DNA from: Variovorax gossypii
GTDB taxonomy: Bacteria; Pseudomonadota; Gammaproteobacteria; Burkholderiales; Burkholderiaceae_C
Direction of reading: 5' to 3'
NCBI RefSeq assembly: GCF_003965815.1
Contig: NZ_RXOE01000002.1
Location: 930,001-994,000, forward strand
DNA length: 64,000 nt
The position numbers and the translations under genes are program-made. Position 1 is the stretch's first letter. Each line of letters opens with the position of its first letter. The notes below the pieces were generated by a model. The model saw only the letters and a program-made list of their open reading frames with translations, made no database searches and was not told the origin of the DNA. Positions 18,444 through 25,868 of this stretch are shown here, piece after piece.

Positions 18444-19331
18444 ATGTCGGCCGACCTGAAGTCGCTGCGCCTGTTCGTGGCCGTTGCCGACAACGGCAGC
18501 ATCAGCGAGGGCGCCAAGCGCTGCCACATCGCGCTGGCGGCTGCCAGCAAGCGCATCTCCGACCTGGAGGCCCGTGCGCGGCTGCCGCTGCTGGTGCGCC
18601 ATGCGCGCGGCGTCACGCTCACCTCGGCGGGGCACGGGCTGCTGCTGCATGCGCGCGCCGTGCTCTCGGCCATGGACCGCCTCGGCGCCGAGCTCGACGA
18701 CTTCCAGAACGGCGTGGCCGGCGTGGTCAGCATCACGGCCAATGCCTCGACCATCGCGCAGTTTCTTCCGGCGCAGATCGGCTCCTTCCTGCGCCTGCAT
18801 CCGGTGCTGAAGATCGACCTGCAGGAGCGCGCCAGCACCGAGGTGGTGAAGGCGGTGCAGGCGGGCCTGGCCGACATCGGCGTGATCGAGGGCAACACGC
18901 CCGCCGAGGGCCTCGAGTGCCTGCCGTATCGCACCGACGAACTGGCCGTGGTGGTGGCGCGCGACCATCCGCTGGCGCGGCGCAGGCGCATCGGCGTCGA
19001 CGAGGTGCTGAGCCACGACCACATCGTGGTGCGCGAAGGCACGGCGCTGCACCGCGTGCTGCTGGCCGCGGCGCTGGAGGCGCAGGTGCCGCTGAAGGTG
19101 CGCATGCAGGTGGGCAGCTTCGACATGGTCTGCCGCATGGTGGAGCAGGGCGCGGGCATCGGCGTGCTGCCCTACGCGGCCATCCTGCCGCAGCTGCAGA
19201 TACTGAAGCTGCGCTGCCTGAAGCTCGACGCGCCCTGGGCCAACAGGCGCCACCTGCTGTGCGTGCGCAGGCAGCAGGACCTGACGGTGGCCGCGCGCTC
19301 GGTGCTGGAGCATCTGGGCTTGCCCGACTGA
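18444..19331 (+). CDS. LysR-family transcriptional regulator (second of a tandem pair)
   Basis: A 295-aa LysR protein that lines up with the preceding gene throughout: both have A-L/S-L-A-A-A-S-x-R-I in the HTH, a T-x-x-G-x-x-L-L-x-H-A segment, and G-A/V-G-I-G-V-L-P in the effector domain. This points to an old duplication. The GAGGAGG ribosome site lies 8-9 bases before the ATG. It is followed by the enolase-superfamily gene on the same strand, so the pair likely controls the enzyme/receptor/decarboxylase genes. Confidence 0.92.
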   Translation: MSADLKSLRLFVAVADNGSISEGAKRCHIALAAASKRISDLEARARLPLLVRHARGVTLTSAGHGLLLHARAVLSAMDRLGAELDDFQNGVAGVVSITANASTIAQFLPAQIGSFLRLHPVLKIDLQERASTEVVKAVQAGLADIGVIEGNTPAEGLECLPYRTDELAVVVARDHPLARRRRIGVDEVLSHDHIVVREGTALHRVLLAAALEAQVPLKVRMQVGSFDMVCRMVEQGAGIGVLPYAAILPQLQILKLRCLKLDAPWANRRHLLCVRRQQDLTVAARSVLEHLGLPD

Positions 19332-19442
19332 GCGGGTTCTTGCGGCAGCCTTCGCGCCACGCGAAGGCTCGAACTCGCCAAAAACGAATTGTTCTCCCGC
19401 GGTTCGCACGCAAAGATGCGCGCACCAACAAAGGAGACACTC

Positions 19443-20597
19443 TTGAAGATCGTTCGCGTCAGCGCCACGCCGCTGAACATTCCCGTCACCATCGACGTGG
19501 TCGGCATGAACAAGCAGACCTCGCTGTCGCTGTGCCTCACCGAGATCGAGACCGACACCGGCCTCGTCGGCCATGGCATGACGGCCATCACCGAGGAGGA
19601 GATCATCGCCGCCGCCGTGCGCGAGGTGGCCGGCCCGGCGCTGATCGGCGAAGACCCGATGGCCACCGAGCGCCTGTGGGAAAAGCTCTACTGGCTGCTT
19701 TCGCCGCGCGGCCAGACCGGCTACGCCAGCCACACCATCGCCGCGCTCGACATCGCGCTGTGGGACATCAAGGCCCGCGCGCTGGGCCAGCCGCTGTGGC
19801 GCCTGCTCGGCGGCGCGCGCGCGAAGGTGCCGGTGTACGCCACCTTCGGCTTCGGCTTCTTCGAGCGCGACCAGCTCGCGGCGGCGGCGAAGCTGTGGGT
19901 CTCGCAGGGCTTCCAGCGGCTGAAGATGACTGTCGGCAACCATGCGCTCGCGCGCCGCGATGAGCCGCGCCCGCTCGACGAGGTCATCGCCGAAGACGTG
20001 CGCCGCGTCGCCGCCGTGCGCGAGGCGGTCGGCCCCGACGTGAAGCTCTACGTCGACGCCAACTGCGGCCTCGACCTGTTCCACGCCACCGAACTGGCGC
20101 ACCGCATCGAACCCTACGGCATCAGCTTCTTCGAGGAGCCGCTCACGCAGAACGACGTGCGGCAGATGGCCCAGCTGCGCGCGCGCACCCGCATCCCGCT
20201 GGCCTGCGGCCAGAACGAGGGCCTGGCCTTCCGCTTCCGCGATCTGCTGGTGAACCAGGCGGCCGACGTGCTGCAGCCCAACGTGACCATCTCGGGCGGC
20301 TATTCGCAGGTGCTGAAGATCGCCGGCATGGCGCAGGCCTTCAACGTGCCCATCGACAACGGCGGCGCCTGGCCCTTCCACAACATGCACCTGCATGCGG
20401 GCGTGTCGAACGGCGGGCTGGTCGAGTACCACTACGTGGCGGTGCAGATGCTCAAGCAGATCTTCGATGGCCTGCCGGTGCCCGAGCAGGGCTGGCTCAC
20501 GCTGCCCGAGACGCCCGGCCTGGGCTTCGCGCCCAATGCCGAGCGAGTGCGAGAGCTGGCGAAGCTGCCGACCTCGCACGGCAAGGGCAAGGCCTGA
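19443..20597 (+). CDS. Mandelate racemase/muconate lactonizing enzyme family protein
   Basis: An enolase-superfamily enzyme of 384 aa. I start it at the TTG at 19443, set by AAAGGAGACACTC directly upstream; M-K-I-V-R-V then matches the family N-terminus. Metal ligands are visible as Y-V-D-A-N, F-F-E-E-P-L and G-Q-N-E. A late N-M-H-L-H-A segment provides a possible general acid/base histidine. Oddly, the usual K-x-K base motif reads L-K-M-T-V-G, so the second lysine is a threonine. The reaction (racemase, dehydratase or other) cannot be named. It is followed by a Bug receptor and an arylmalonate-decarboxylase-like gene. Confidence 0.88.
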   Translation: MKIVRVSATPLNIPVTIDVVGMNKQTSLSLCLTEIETDTGLVGHGMTAITEEEIIAAAVREVAGPALIGEDPMATERLWEKLYWLLSPRGQTGYASHTIAALDIALWDIKARALGQPLWRLLGGARAKVPVYATFGFGFFERDQLAAAAKLWVSQGFQRLKMTVGNHALARRDEPRPLDEVIAEDVRRVAAVREAVGPDVKLYVDANCGLDLFHATELAHRIEPYGISFFEEPLTQNDVRQMAQLRARTRIPLACGQNEGLAFRFRDLLVNQAADVLQPNVTISGGYSQVLKIAGMAQAFNVPIDNGGAWPFHNMHLHAGVSNGGLVEYHYVAVQMLKQIFDGLPVPEQGWLTLPETPGLGFAPNAERVRELAKLPTSHGKGKA

Positions 20598-20601
20598 GCG
20601 G

Positions 20602-20617
20602 CCCGCGTCGCCGCGGG
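20602..20617 (+). other. Intercistronic hairpin
   Basis: CCCGCG-TCGC-CGCGGG forms a perfect 6-bp stem in the 88-bp gap between the enolase-superfamily gene and the Bug gene. The bases after it are only moderately T-rich, so it could attenuate or protect the transcript but is not a clear terminator. Confidence 0.4.
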
Positions 20618-20685
20618 GGCGACACTTTCTTCCTTCACGACCGGGCCGCGACAGACGGCCGGCGTCCGATCAAGACAACGGAGAC

Positions 20686-21696
20686 ATGATGAAAGCCAGA
20701 CAAGCGATTCGACCACCCGCGCGCCGCCATGCATTGCGCGCGATGGCCGCCCTGGGCCTCGCGGCCGCCTTCGTGGCGCCCGCGGCCTGGGCCCAGAAAT
20801 ACCCCGACAAGCCCATCCGCCTCATCGTCGGCTACTCCGCCGGCGGCGGCGTCGATGCGGTGGCGCGGCTGCTCGGCACGCGCCTGTCGAACGTGCTGGG
20901 CCAGCAGGTGCTGGTGGAGAACCGCACCGGCGCAACGGGGCTCATCGCGGCCGACTTCGTCGCCAAGGCGCCGCCCGACGGCTACACGCTGATGATGGGC
21001 GACAGCGCCTTGCTCGCCGCCAAGCTGCTGCAGCCGAAGATCGCGATCGACCCGCTCACCAGCTTCAGGCCGGTGGCGGGGGCCTTCATCTCGCCGCTGA
21101 TGATCGTGGCCAGCAACGACTTTCCGGCGAAGACGCCGGCGGAGCTGGTGAAGGAGCTCAAGGCCAACGCCTCGCGCTACTCGTACGCCACTTCGGGCGT
21201 GGGCACCGTGCAGCACCTGGGCTTCGAGATGCTCAAGCAGGCCACCGGCAGCCCGGTGGTGCACGTGCCCTACCGCGGCGCGGCGCAGATCGTGCCCGAC
21301 GTGATCGGCGGCCAGATTCCCCTGGGCGTGGTGAGCGCCACGGCCGGCATGGCGCAGGCCAAGGCGGGCAAGCTGCGCGCGCTGGCGATGATGAACACGG
21401 CCAAGCTCGAAGGCGCGGAGAACGTGCCGCCGCTGGCCGACGCCTTGCCCGGCTTCGACGTGGCGCCGCGCATCTTCGTGCTGGCGCCGGCCGGCACGCC
21501 GAACGACATCGTCGACAAGCTCTCGGCCGCGGTGAAGTCGGTGCTCGACACGCCGGAAGCCGGCACCGCTGCCGCCGCGCAGGGCACGCTGCGCGCCTAC
21601 TCCACGCCGGCCCAGCTCGGCAAGGACATGGCAGCGGAGACCTCGCGGTGGAAGAAGATCATCGAGGACCAGCGCATCGTCGCCGAGGGGAGCTGA
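20686..21696 (+). CDS. Bug/TctC-family periplasmic solute receptor
   Basis: A 336-aa binding protein. The signal peptide (about 1-38, R-R-H-A-L-R-A-M-A-A-L-G-L then A-W-A-Q) is long with a basic start. Family motifs are K-P-I-R-L-I-V-G-Y-S-A-G-G-G-V-D and V-E-N-R-T-G-A-T-G. GGAGAC lies just before a double ATG. Only 2 bp separate its stop from the decarboxylase ATG, so the two are tightly coupled and the receptor probably binds the decarboxylase substrate or a precursor. No TctA/TctB genes are in the window. Confidence 0.93.
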   Translation: MMKARQAIRPPARRHALRAMAALGLAAAFVAPAAWAQKYPDKPIRLIVGYSAGGGVDAVARLLGTRLSNVLGQQVLVENRTGATGLIAADFVAKAPPDGYTLMMGDSALLAAKLLQPKIAIDPLTSFRPVAGAFISPLMIVASNDFPAKTPAELVKELKANASRYSYATSGVGTVQHLGFEMLKQATGSPVVHVPYRGAAQIVPDVIGGQIPLGVVSATAGMAQAKAGKLRALAMMNTAKLEGAENVPPLADALPGFDVAPRIFVLAPAGTPNDIVDKLSAAVKSVLDTPEAGTAAAAQGTLRAYSTPAQLGKDMAAETSRWKKIIEDQRIVAEGS

Positions 21697-21698
21697 GC

Positions 21699-22424
21699 AT
21701 GGCGCAGCCTCATCTGGGACTGATCGTGCCGCCCGCCGCGGGCGCGGTGCCGGTGGACGGACCGCTGCTGTACGGCGAGCGCATCCGCTTCAGCGCGCGC
21801 GGGCTTGGCCTGGGAGAAATCTCCACGCGCGGCTACCTCGACGTGATCGACTCGGTGGTCGCGAAGGCGGTCGAGCTGAAGAAGGAAGAGGGCGTTTCCG
21901 CGATCTCGCTCATGGGCACCTCGCTGAGCTTCTTCCGCGGCGCGACCTTCAACCGCCAGCTCGAGGTCGAGATGGCGCGCGCCACCGGCCTGCCGTGCAC
22001 GACCATGAGCAACGCCATCGTCAACGGGCTGCGCCACCTGAAGGTGCGGCGCGTGGCGGTGGCCACGGCCTACATCGACGAGGTCAACGCGCAGCTGCGC
22101 GGCTACCTGGAGCAGAGCGACTTCGAGCCGCTGGCGCTCGAAGGCCTTTCGATCTCCGACGTGCAGGCCGTGGGCAAGGTGCCGACCAGGGCGCTGGTGG
22201 ACCTGTGCGTGAAGGTGTTCGAGGCGCAGCCGGGAGCCGACGGCATCCTGATCTCGTGCGGCGGGCTGGTCACGCTCGATGCGGTGCGCGAGGTGGAGGA
22301 GCGCCTGCAGGTGCCCGTGGTGTCCAGCTCGCCAGCCGGCTTCTGGGACCTTGCGCGCACCGCGGGGCTCGACGCACGCTCGCCCGGCTGCGGACGGCTC
22401 TTCGCCTGGACCGCGCCGGCCTGA
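21699..22424 (+). CDS. Arylmalonate decarboxylase-like protein (Asp/Glu racemase superfamily)
   Basis: A 241-aa cofactor-free enzyme. From memory it matches the characterised Bordetella bronchiseptica arylmalonate decarboxylase nearly end to end: G-L-I-V-P-P-A-A-G at the N-terminus, M-G-T-S-L-S-F-F-R-G (72-81), G-L-P-C-T-T-M-S, V-A-T-A-Y-I-D-E-V-N, D-G-I-L-I-S-C-G-G-L with Cys187, and V-P-V-V-S-S-S-P-A-G-F-W. In the family, one cysteine (Cys188) and a glycine (Gly74) replace the two-cysteine racemase pair; here Cys187 is present and Gly73 sits at the other site, so decarboxylation of a disubstituted malonate rather than racemisation is expected. The ATG at 21699 is preceded by GAGGGGAG. Confidence 0.88.
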   Translation: MAQPHLGLIVPPAAGAVPVDGPLLYGERIRFSARGLGLGEISTRGYLDVIDSVVAKAVELKKEEGVSAISLMGTSLSFFRGATFNRQLEVEMARATGLPCTTMSNAIVNGLRHLKVRRVAVATAYIDEVNAQLRGYLEQSDFEPLALEGLSISDVQAVGKVPTRALVDLCVKVFEAQPGADGILISCGGLVTLDAVREVEERLQVPVVSSSPAGFWDLARTAGLDARSPGCGRLFAWTAPA

Positions 22425-22430
22425 ACGTCC

Positions 22431-23792
22431 TCAGGCCAGCCAGCGCCCCACGCGCGGCGTGTCGGCCAGCTGCCAGACACGCTGGCACAGCGCCTTGGCC
22501 TCGTCGGCGGTCGCGCCTTCGCCGTAGTGCGCGAGGCGCTGCATCTTGTCCTCGATCTCGGCGCGGCTCAGGCTGTTGCCGGGGTCGCCCTTGGGCTCGT
22601 CCACGCGGCCCTGCAGCGTGCGGCCGTCGGCGGTCTGCACGCTGACCTTGCCGATCCAGCGCGCGGGGTAGGCCGTGTCGACCTCCTCGTCGAGCTGCAT
22701 CGCCACCTTCTCGCGGAAGGCCGAGACCTCGGGCGCGAGGAAATCGCGGTCGAACTCGCCCAGGCCCGCGCGGCCGTGCACGGCGATGAGGCCCAGCACC
22801 GTGCCCATCGAGAACTTGCCCTGGTGCACCGTGGCGGGCACGTCGACGCGGCCCAGCACGTCGATGGCACCCTGGTGCACGTGCGTGGTCACGCGCGACA
22901 CGTCCGCGGGCTTCAGCCTGTTCTGCGTCATCACCTGCAGCAGCGCGTCGGCGGCAGGGTGCGTGTGACGGCAGGAGGCATGGTACTTGAAGGAGGTCTC
23001 GGCCAGCGTCCAGCGCGTGCCCAGGCCGTCGATGAGCTTCGCCGGGTCGGCGTCGCTCGACATGCCCACGCCCAGGCCCTGCGCGCCTTCGAGGATCTTC
23101 GCGGCGCCCGTGAAGCCGTCCTGCGCGAGGTAGGCCGACATCAGCCCGCTTGCCGCAGCGTGCGCGCAGTGCAGCTGCTTGGAGTCCGCCGCGTCGCGCA
23201 GGAACTCCCACACGCCGGCCGATTGCGTGCCTGCGGAGCCGAATGCATGCAGCATCTGCTGCGGCGTGAGTTCCAGCAGGCGCCCCACTGCAGCAGCGGC
23301 CGCGAGCGTGCCCGCGGTCGCCGTCGTGTGGAAGGTCTTGTAGTGCGAACGGCCGAGGAACTCGCCGACGCGGATGCCGACCTCGTAGCCGGCGACCACG
23401 GCCGTGAGCAGTTGCGCGCCGCTCGCGCCGATGCTCTGCGCCACCGCGAGCGCGGGCGCGATGACGACGGCGGCCGGGTGGAACACCGAGCCGTTGTGCA
23501 CGTCGTCCTGCTCCACGAAGTGCGAAGCCGCCGCGTTGACCAGTGCCGCGAACACCGGCGAGGTGGTGCGGCGCGAAGTCAGCAGTTCGCTGGGCCCTTC
23601 GGCGGGCCCCATCATCTGAGCGAAGCGCTCGATGCTGCGTACGGGCCGCGCCGTACGGGCCGCGAGCACCGAGCCCAGCCAGTCGAGCATCAGGTCTTCT
23701 GTGCGGCGCAGCACGGGGGCGGGAATGTCGGCGAACTTCAGGTCGGCCGCGAAAGTCGCGAGCACCTTGCTCGGATGGTCGATGGAGTTCAT
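22431..23792 (-). CDS. MmgE/PrpD family protein
   Basis: A 453-aa protein of the 2-methylcitrate dehydratase/aconitate decarboxylase-like fold, normal length. Family segments include D-W-L-G-S-V, F-V-E-Q-D-D-V-H-N-G-S-V-F-H-P-A near 92-107, G-Y-E-V-G-I-R-V-G and S-F-K-Y-H-A-S-C-R-H-T-H-P-A. It is the last gene of a minus-strand operon behind a citryl-CoA-lyase-like and an acyl-CoA dehydrogenase gene, with 10 bp to the latter. It ends 6 bp from the convergent decarboxylase. A dehydratase or decarboxylase acting on a branched citrate-like acid is likely; the substrate is unknown. Confidence 0.9.
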   Translation of the reverse strand: MNSIDHPSKVLATFAADLKFADIPAPVLRRTEDLMLDWLGSVLAARTARPVRSIERFAQMMGPAEGPSELLTSRRTTSPVFAALVNAAASHFVEQDDVHNGSVFHPAAVVIAPALAVAQSIGASGAQLLTAVVAGYEVGIRVGEFLGRSHYKTFHTTATAGTLAAAAAVGRLLELTPQQMLHAFGSAGTQSAGVWEFLRDAADSKQLHCAHAAASGLMSAYLAQDGFTGAAKILEGAQGLGVGMSSDADPAKLIDGLGTRWTLAETSFKYHASCRHTHPAADALLQVMTQNRLKPADVSRVTTHVHQGAIDVLGRVDVPATVHQGKFSMGTVLGLIAVHGRAGLGEFDRDFLAPEVSAFREKVAMQLDEEVDTAYPARWIGKVSVQTADGRTLQGRVDEPKGDPGNSLSRAEIEDKMQRLAHYGEGATADEAKALCQRVWQLADTPRVGRWLA

Positions 23793-23802
23793 GGGAAGTC
23801 CT

Positions 23803-24966
23803 TCAGAACGAACGGGGGAGGCCGAGCATGTGCTCGGCCACGTAGCTCAGGATCAGGTTGGTCGAGATCGGTGCCACCTGGTAGAGCCGCGTCTCCCTGA
23901 ACTTGCGCTCGATGTCGTATTCGCAGGCGAAGCCGAAGCCCCCGTGGAACTGCAGGCAGGCATTGGCCGCCTCCCAGCTCGCCTTGGCCGCAAGGTACTT
24001 CGCCATGTTGGCCTGCGCGCCGCAAGGCTGGTGCGCGTCGAACAGGCGGCAGGCCTCATAGCGCATGAGGTTGGCGGCTTCCACCTCGATGAACGATTCG
24101 GCGATCGGGAACTGCACGCCCTGGTTCTGGCCGATGGGCCTGCCGAACACCACGCGCTCCTTCGTGTACTTCGTGACCCGGTCGATGAACCAGTAGCCGT
24201 CGCCGATGCACTCGGCCGCGATCAGCGTGCGCTCCGCGTTGAGTCCGTCGAGGATGTACTTGAAGCCCTGGCCTTCCTCGCCGATCAGGTTCTCGGCCGG
24301 AATCTCCAGGTTCTCGAAGAAGAGTTCGTTGGTCTCGTGGTTCACCATGTTCAGGATGGGTCGCACCTCCAGCCCCTTGCCGATGGCCTCGCGCAGGTCG
24401 ACGATGAAGATCGACATGCCCTCGGACTTCTTCTTCACCTCCGAAAGCGGCGTGGTGCGGGCCAGCAGGATCATCAGGTCGGAGTGCTGGATGCGCGAGA
24501 TCCACACCTTCTGGCCGTTGACGACGTAGCGGTCGCCCTTCTTCACGGCGGTGGTCTTGATCTTGGTGGTGTCGGTGCCGGTGGTGGGCTCGGTCACGCC
24601 CATGGACTGCAGGCGCAGTTCGCCGTTGGCGATCTTCGGCAGGTAGGCGCGCTTCTGCGCCTCGCTGCCGTGGCGCAGCAGCGTGCCCATGTTGTACATC
24701 TGGCCGTGGCAGGCACCGGAGTTGCCGCCGCAGCGGTTGATCTCTTCCATGATGACCGAGGCCTCGGTCAGGCCCAGGCCCGAGCCGCCGTACTCCTGCG
24801 GGATCAGCGCGGCCATCCAGCCGGCCTTGGTGAGCGCGTCGACGAAGTCGGCGGGGTAGCCGCGCTCCTCGTCGACCTTGCGGAAGTAGGCGTCGGGAAA
24901 CTGCGCGCACAGGTCGCGCACGGCGTCGCGGATGTCGGGAAAGTTCTTGTCGTTGGCGTTGTTCAT
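23803..24966 (-). CDS. Acyl-CoA dehydrogenase
   Basis: A 387-aa flavoprotein of the acyl-CoA dehydrogenase family. Seen are the substrate/FAD segment S-M-G-V-T-E-P-T-T-G-T-D, Y-V-V-N-G-Q-K-V-W-I-S-R, and Q-F-H-G-G-F-G-F-A. The usual catalytic Glu in I-Y-E-G-T is absent: the equivalent segment reads L-Y-Q-V-A. A glutamate in L-N-A-E-R-T-L matches the alternative position used by isovaleryl-CoA dehydrogenase, so activity is probably retained. It lies 10 bp from the citryl-CoA-lyase-like gene and 10 bp from the MmgE/PrpD gene, an operon. Confidence 0.92.
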   Translation of the reverse strand: MNNANDKNFPDIRDAVRDLCAQFPDAYFRKVDEERGYPADFVDALTKAGWMAALIPQEYGGSGLGLTEASVIMEEINRCGGNSGACHGQMYNMGTLLRHGSEAQKRAYLPKIANGELRLQSMGVTEPTTGTDTTKIKTTAVKKGDRYVVNGQKVWISRIQHSDLMILLARTTPLSEVKKKSEGMSIFIVDLREAIGKGLEVRPILNMVNHETNELFFENLEIPAENLIGEEGQGFKYILDGLNAERTLIAAECIGDGYWFIDRVTKYTKERVVFGRPIGQNQGVQFPIAESFIEVEAANLMRYEACRLFDAHQPCGAQANMAKYLAAKASWEAANACLQFHGGFGFACEYDIERKFRETRLYQVAPISTNLILSYVAEHMLGLPRSF

Positions 24967-24976
24967 CGGTCTTGGC

Positions 24977-25762
24977 TCAGTCCTGGCGGGGGCCGCCCGC
25001 TTCCTTTTCCACGCGCTGCCAGATCTCGATGGCCATCGGGTCGTCGATCTCCTCCAGGATGTGGCCCACCAGGCCGATGGCCCGCGCCATCACGCCGAAG
25101 CCGCGGATGATCTTCCAGGGAAAGCCGAACTCGGCCGCGATGGCGCCGATGGCACCCGTCGCATTGATCGGCAGCGACTTGCCCGACACGCGCTCGGCCT
25201 CTTCCTGCACCGCCTGCATCAGCGCGACGTAGTGCGTGGAAAGGCCGTTCTCCGCCGCGATCTGGAAGAGCCTCGGCGTGCGCGGATCGATGGGCTTGTG
25301 CAGCGGATGGCCCAGCCCCGGCACGATCAGCTTGCGCGCGCGGTGGTCGGCCACGATGTCCTTCGCCATGTCGGCCAGCGGACGCGAGGGCTTCTCGCCG
25401 AAGGGGATCGCCTCGTAGAGCATCTTCGCGGCGCCCTCGGTGCTGCCGACGAACACCGTGCCCAGCCCGCACAGGCCGGCCGCCACGGCCGCCTGCAGCG
25501 CCTCGGGCGCGCCTGCATAGGTGAGGCGCGCGGCCAGCGCGCTGGGCGTGACACCGTGCTCCACCAGTGTGACGACGATGGCGTTGAAGGTCACCGACTC
25601 CTGCGGCGTCGGGATGCGCCCGGTCAGCTCCAGGAAGGCCATGTCGCCGAGGTTGAGGTGGCCGAGGATCTCCGAGGGCAGGTCGCGCCCGCGCACGGTG
25701 ATCCTGTCGGGCGTGCTGTGGCCCAGCTCCGTGTGCAGGGATTTCTTGATCTTGGTGGTCAT
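24977..25762 (-). CDS. Citryl-CoA lyase-like (short citrate-synthase family) protein
   Basis: A 261-aa member of the citrate synthase superfamily lacking the N-terminal domain, the length typical of citryl-CoA lyases. The two citrate-synthase histidine regions are present as V-E-H-G-V-T-P-S and G-L-G-H-P-L-H-K. The catalytic Asp region reads I-N-A-T-G-A-I-G-A, without the aspartate needed for condensation, which fits cleavage rather than synthesis. First gene of the operon with acyl-CoA dehydrogenase and MmgE/PrpD. Its true substrate (citryl-CoA or a substituted malyl/citryl-CoA) is unknown. Confidence 0.85.
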   Translation of the reverse strand: MTTKIKKSLHTELGHSTPDRITVRGRDLPSEILGHLNLGDMAFLELTGRIPTPQESVTFNAIVVTLVEHGVTPSALAARLTYAGAPEALQAAVAAGLCGLGTVFVGSTEGAAKMLYEAIPFGEKPSRPLADMAKDIVADHRARKLIVPGLGHPLHKPIDPRTPRLFQIAAENGLSTHYVALMQAVQEEAERVSGKSLPINATGAIGAIAAEFGFPWKIIRGFGVMARAIGLVGHILEEIDDPMAIEIWQRVEKEAGGPRQD

Positions 25763-25820
25763 GGGCCGAATCTAGCCCGCGCACGCGCGCAGCGGCTCTC
25801 TGATTGTGAAACCCTCCCTT

Positions 25821-25838
25821 CGGCAAATGCAAATGCCG
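25821..25838. promoter_or_regulatory. Candidate operator in a divergent promoter
   Basis: CGGCA-N8-TGCCG, enclosing the direct repeat AAATGC-AAATGC, in the 106-bp divergent gap between the citryl-CoA-lyase-like operon and the double acyl-CoA dehydrogenase. Short arms, so tentative. The region is also the most AT-rich part of the gap. Confidence 0.35.
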
Positions 25839-25868
25839 CCCGGCGGGGTCTTCGGGCACGCTGCGGCG

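Noticed and set aside
21699..22424. Annotation as aspartate/glutamate or hydantoin racemase
   Set aside because: Those use two cysteines; here the first is replaced by the M-G-T-S-L-S-F decarboxylase motif, while the second is Cys187.
22431..25762. A methylcitrate cycle for propionate
   Set aside because: MmgE/PrpD is present but no methylcitrate synthase or methylisocitrate lyase; the citrate-synthase-like gene is short and lacks the condensing aspartate.
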